Position numbers and translations under genes: made by a program. Source: Trametopsis cervina (lineage: Eukaryota > Basidiomycota > Agaricomycetes > Polyporales > Irpicaceae). From it: a DNA stretch of 23,708 bases. The first letter of the stretch is position 1, and the number at the start of each line of letters is the position of its first letter. The stretch covers positions 138,426 through 162,133 of the forward strand of contig MU278386.1 in the NCBI GenBank assembly GCA_022385755.1, read 5' to 3'. This document shows positions 20,201 to 23,708 of the stretch, piece after piece. The notes under the pieces were generated by a model. It made no database searches. It was not told the origin of the DNA and worked only from the letters and a program-made list of their open reading frames with translations.

Positions 20201-21221
20201 GAGTTAGAGGTGACATTCTTGCGGGAATTTAACCGGGAATCTAGGCTCCGTTCTTTGGTTTGCATCCGTCCACTTCTCATCGTCACAAAATTATATTAAT
20301 CTTATCATAGGTCTCCGTCCTTGCAGAAGAGCCTGTTAGCTCGAACAGTTTGATTGCACAAGACATCACTGTTCAGTCTGCACGTTTAATGCAGGACTCC
20401 CGCACTGAGCTTCGAGGAACTATTGCCTCAATTATTCAAGAGTCCGAAACTGCAGTTGAGGAGGGTAAATCATATTTTATGTTGAACGTGGTGTTTGTCT
20501 TGCTGATTTATTATCACAGCTGCTCTTACATATGCTCTTGGTTCCGGCATCACAGAGAGATTAAGCCTGAGCGATCAATCCGCTCTCTTGAAATACTACT
20601 GTGTTCATTTCCCTCTAGCCGATATTGTTGCTCGCAGTTATTTGGATACAATTGTGTCCCCAGAGAGCAGCAACATGCACAATCAGCTCAATGGTGCATC
20701 TTGGACAAATCCTATCAACAACACTGCCATATTTCACTCGCATCTTTTCCTAAACGGTCGTCGTATCATACCCTCTCGATTTAATGGCAAATCCCCAAAC
20801 TCTATCATTCAAGCGTACATCGCAGGCAAGTGGCATGTGGGTGAAGTCCAGGCAATCTTATCACACGTTCAGCCGTTGGCTGGTAAGCCCGCATTGAGAT
20901 CACGACTGTTTCATGTTCGCTGGTTCATCAAAGCGCCAAACGTGGACATGAGTATATGGGACCCCTAGTGAGTCTAATATTGTAAACCTGCATTTAAGCT
21001 GACCCGTCGTCTTCAGTCCACAGCTTGAAGTTAATTTCTGGAAACACGAAGAGTATCTACCTCAAGATCTGGGTCCTGGGTCTTTTATTCCGGCAACAAA
21101 TGCAGTGGCTCAGGCTGCACGTATTACAATTAAAAAGTATCCCCGTATTTTCGATGACACACCCTCAGCATCACACATTTGGGGAACAGTCGGTCTTTCA
21201 AGGGATGCATTGATTATCTGA
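17265..21221 (+). CDS. Tnp2-family CACTA transposase, intact, about 1102 aa
   Basis: This is a cut-and-paste transposase of the EnSpm/CACTA superfamily (Tnp2/Transposase_21), acting in the nucleus on the element's ends. I assemble 13 exons: 17265-17300, 17364-18340, 18395-18481, 18533-18687, 18745-18903, 18958-19143, 19198-19310, 19362-19475, 19532-19993, 20045-20257, 20311-20464, 20520-20967 and 21017-21221. Every junction is GT...AG and the phases agree, giving 3309 bases to a TGA. An N-terminal C.C....C.G motif lies at residues 22-31 (PCWCILYSCNG). A second Cys4 zinc ribbon, CPKC...CVRC, is at about 209-229. CDHPAMCRMCG...FCHRC follows in exon 5. The family hallmark LIDPMHNILLGIIKT spans the exon 6/7 junction (about residue 530). 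A DUF4218-like segment (FWTYLFERLNKIL.....NNHSAGELE) is at about 790-812. Hydrophobic residues 138-182 are probably buried core, not a membrane span. I cannot name the catalytic acids with certainty. No stop or frameshift was found. Confidence 0.9.
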
Positions 21222-21275
21222 TACGAAATCTCGTGTGTAGTACAGGATGCTTTACTTGAAACCGTACAAATTTGA

Positions 21276-23463
21276 CTAGAAGGGACTGAATGATTGCGAA
21301 AAGGGCTCTGAAGGCTGCGAAGATGATAGCGAGAATCGTTCAGAAGACTCTGCAAGTGGCGGCTGAGTCGATGACTGAGGTGAAGCTGATAGCAGTAAGT
21401 TGGTTGGCTGAGCTACAAGATGCGAAGACTGAGTCATAGCTGGCAAAGACGAGCCGGATTCGGGAAGCAGAGAGATCACAGTGGATGGTGGAGACAAAGG
21501 CTGCAAAGGAGTATTCTGTGAAGTTGAAGGCTGCTGATAACCTTGCGAGTTGGGTGCGGATTGTATTTGAGGACCAGATTGAGGATCTGAGGAAAGGTCA
21601 GCATTTGGAGCGGTAAGCACGAATGCATGAGCAGAGGGAGATGTTAGTATTTCAACGTTGCTCTCTGAGTCCGAAAAGCCAGAGGGATTGCCAAGGGACA
21701 AGGTAGGGTGTTCTGGATGATTGGACATCCAAGTACGGCTTAACATGAATGGGTAGAGCTCAGCGTGGTTGTGTGTGTCGGGAGGATCATCGCGAACACG
21801 ACCTATGGACACTCGACGGAAGACAGTGCCTGGGACTGATTTGCCTTGGTTAACATAGTACAGAACCCGATATTGGTCCAGTTCAGTGATTAACTGATTC
21901 ATCTTCAAATGACAGTAAGTTGTGGCATACATATTGTGGAGGTAGAAGTACCGACTTTTTGTGATCTCCACCGGAGGGACAAACGCTCCAGCACCTTCGT
22001 ACCACTGTTGATTTCGTCCGTGGTAAGCCCAGACTTCTTTGCGAGAGATATTTGATGCTCAGCCCTTTCATCTTCATCGCTAAAGGAGCATTCACTATTT
22101 TCTTCGCTCATCCACGGTGTGCGAAGAAAAGGTGTTGGATCACAACCGTGGTCTTTGATGTACTGTGGAACTCCATGCAATCGATGCTCCTTTAGCTATA
22201 TCCTCTGATAGTAAGTTGTTCGTGTTTACGTGACTGATCAAGCTCATACTGACCTTGCGCTTTCTGAGCATGCGGCGAAGCTGCATTTGACTTGCCAATC
22301 GTTGAGCCCTTCGCACAGGATTGCTCCGTGCAGCCCTATTCTTTTTACAGTTGCGAACGTACCCCTTGACAAGCGAGAGAACATCATGCTGAGTGAACTG
22401 AACTGTAGTGGCGGTGTGCGGGAGCGTGCGGGTTTCTTGGTTCTATAAGTTTAGATATAAGCAACTTTAACCATTTAGATCCACACAAAGTACGCACTGA
22501 TTGGGCCTGGAATACAAGCTGTGCTATATGCTGAATGATGCGGGCATTATGCATGTAGTGGATGTCTTCGTCCCACTGATACCTCATATTGGCTGCAATT
22601 GGATGCGATGATTCTTCATCCTGTGATTCTTCATTTGAGTTCGATCCACGCATTGCAACCTTTTGTGTGCCAGTACGTTCTCCAAACTCTTGCCGAACAC
22701 ATTTCTGATATAACTACGTCAGTAACATGCCCAAAAAACCCCAATCAGCTCACCATAAGGTACTCGCGGATTTCATTCTCATCTGCAGTTAGGTCATCAA
22801 GTGTGCGGGAGATCACCCTCTGGGGATCGTTGTTCCGTTTGCGCTTGCGGGACCTTGGTCTTGTGAGAATCGATGCAATAGGCAGGGGCGGCGCCAGAGT
22901 ACCCTGTGCGTTTTGCTGCTGTTGTTGCTGCTGCAGTTGATGAAGCTGATCTTCAAGGTAAGCAACCCGTTGATCCATTTGTTGAGGGTCTGCTACATAT
23001 GGGTTCATGTGAAACGACGATTCAATGGCGGTGGGATCAGGATTACCAGGTGGCATGTTTTCTTGATGCATATGAGCGGGGAACATTACTGAATTACTGC
23101 GAGAGCGGTGAGATACAGAGGAGGAGACACCAGTAGAGGGCATGTGAGAAGACGAGCTAGTAGAAGCAGTGCGAGAGCGATGTGTCAGGGCACCACGGTT
23201 TGTAGTGTTTGGTATAGCGGCTGTATGCCAGCTGTTAATGTGTTTTGGTCCAAAAAAGGTGACAGTCACTCACCCACAGTATTACTGAACCCAGAGTATG
23301 CACCAGATGTCATTCGGGCATGCCATCCTGCATTTTGTGGATAGCCAGAGAAAGGTGGCGGCGGATATCGAGTTGGACCAGGATGAGTGGGTAGGTTATG
23401 GTACTGAGACGTTGGCAGTGGAGGAAATGGATAGCCACCTGCACGGTTTTGTGAGGGATCCAT
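21276..23463 (-). CDS. Second protein of the CACTA element, 639 aa, function unknown
   Basis: I assemble six exons: 23463-23274, 23220-22754, 22704-22498, 22442-22254, 22195-21956 and 21902-21276. These give 1920 bases ending in TAG. Five introns of 49-58 nt have GT...AG ends and consistent phase; introns 4 and 5 start with the less usual GTCAGT and GTCGGT. The N-terminus is Pro/Tyr-rich. Residues about 145-166 form a short coiled coil running into poly-Gln (QLHQLQQQQQQQ). A bipartite-like nuclear signal, RPRSRKRKRNN, is at about 184-194. A very basic stretch (NCKKNRAARS...RRMLRKRK) ends exon 4, and an acidic patch (FSDEDERAEH) follows in exon 5. Exon 6 holds LITELDQYR...PGTVFRR and a long Ser/Pro/Gln-rich tail. 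The gene is convergent with the transposase, with 54 bases between stops. By position and basic character it may be a TnpA-like end-binding cofactor. That role is inferred, and a neighbouring host regulator gene is the alternative. The ATG at 23461-23463 was chosen because it opens the Pro-rich exon; the frame is also open upstream. Confidence 0.78.
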
Positions 23464-23708
23464 TGTATAGTGAAAGAGAGACCCAGACGTTGATGAAGAG
23501 CGTAGTCTCCTGGAGGAAAGATGGAACTTCAGTGCGGTCTCGTTGGCGCTTATAATAATACATGTCTGTGAACTGAGGGCATCAGCGAACATTACCGCAC
23601 ACAACGAGAGGTGTGTCACGCTTACGCCAAACTCTAGAGCTTGTTCAATGTCAAGAGTAGAGTGAAGCACGTAACAGTAAGTCTGATCACGCAATACAGA
23701 CCCTCGCA
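23464..23708 (-). promoter_or_regulatory. Upstream region of the second CACTA gene
   Basis: This should hold the leader and promoter of the minus-strand gene. The reading frame of exon 1 stays open upstream, with another in-frame ATG around 23592-23594, so a longer N-terminus is possible. I see no GTGCTAG or GTAGC array like that of the left end, which suggests the right terminus of the element lies some distance beyond the window. Confidence 0.35.

Larger units (their letters stand above)
16891..23708. mobile_element. CACTA (EnSpm/Tnp2) DNA transposon, right end outside window
   Basis: The element contains a Tnp2-type transposase gene (17265-21221, +) and a convergent second gene (21276-23463, -). 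I place the left end at 16891: unit A and unit B agree up to ..TGC(C/T)TGCATT, and there unit B changes to CACTGCGTTCCCGCATG, which begins with a CACTA/CACTG-type terminus. CACTA elements make 3-bp target duplications, so the ATT at 16888-16890 would be the candidate. The right terminus is not in the window, so the element is longer than 6.8 kb. With open reading frames preserved over all exons, it may be autonomous and recent. Confidence 0.75.

Overview
The window looks like nuclear DNA of a filamentous basidiomycete, most likely an Agaricomycete. The reasons are the dense short introns (49-67 nt, mostly GTRNGT...YAG), a C2-like/NACHT/WD40 NLR protein, decayed kinase and WD40 genes of the kind expanded in mushroom genomes, and a CACTA-type (Tnp2) DNA transposon with many introns. 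I cannot name the species. All exon models are mine, built from splice consensus plus reading-frame continuity.

Layout. (1) 1-4131, minus strand: an NLR-like gene, incomplete at its 3' end. I assemble seven exons coding for a C2-like N-terminus, a helical linker, a NACHT NTPase, a winged-helix-like region and six near-identical WD40 repeats. It carries one apparent frameshift near 3066-3090, and WD40 homology stops abruptly near position 95. (2) About 4.9-16.9 kb: no intact gene. The region is a diverged tandem duplication with a period of about 5.5-6 kb. Unit A is about 4947-9450 and unit B about 10729-16890. Each unit holds a decayed minus-strand kinase-like gene, a WD40 relic and a further conserved block. 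(3) About 15.06-16.64 kb: unit B is interrupted by a 1.6 kb non-autonomous element. Its two ends are arrays of GTAGC-type repeats in opposite orientation, and it carries a broken protein kinase fragment, so it looks like a gene-capturing transposon. (4) 16891 to beyond the window end: a CACTA-superfamily element. Its left end (CACTGCG...) coincides with the point where homology between the two units stops. It holds a 13-exon Tnp2 transposase of about 1102 aa with no disabling mutation (17265-21221, +). Convergent with it, 54 bases downstream, is a six-exon gene for a 639-aa basic, Gln/Ser/Pro-rich protein (21276-23463, -) that is probably the element's second protein.

Taken together, the window reads as an immunity-gene cluster (NLR plus kinase/WD40 relics) that was duplicated, decayed, and then invaded first by a gene-capturing non-autonomous element and by a CACTA element that still looks intact. 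The duplicated unit gives an internal empty-site reference for both insertions.
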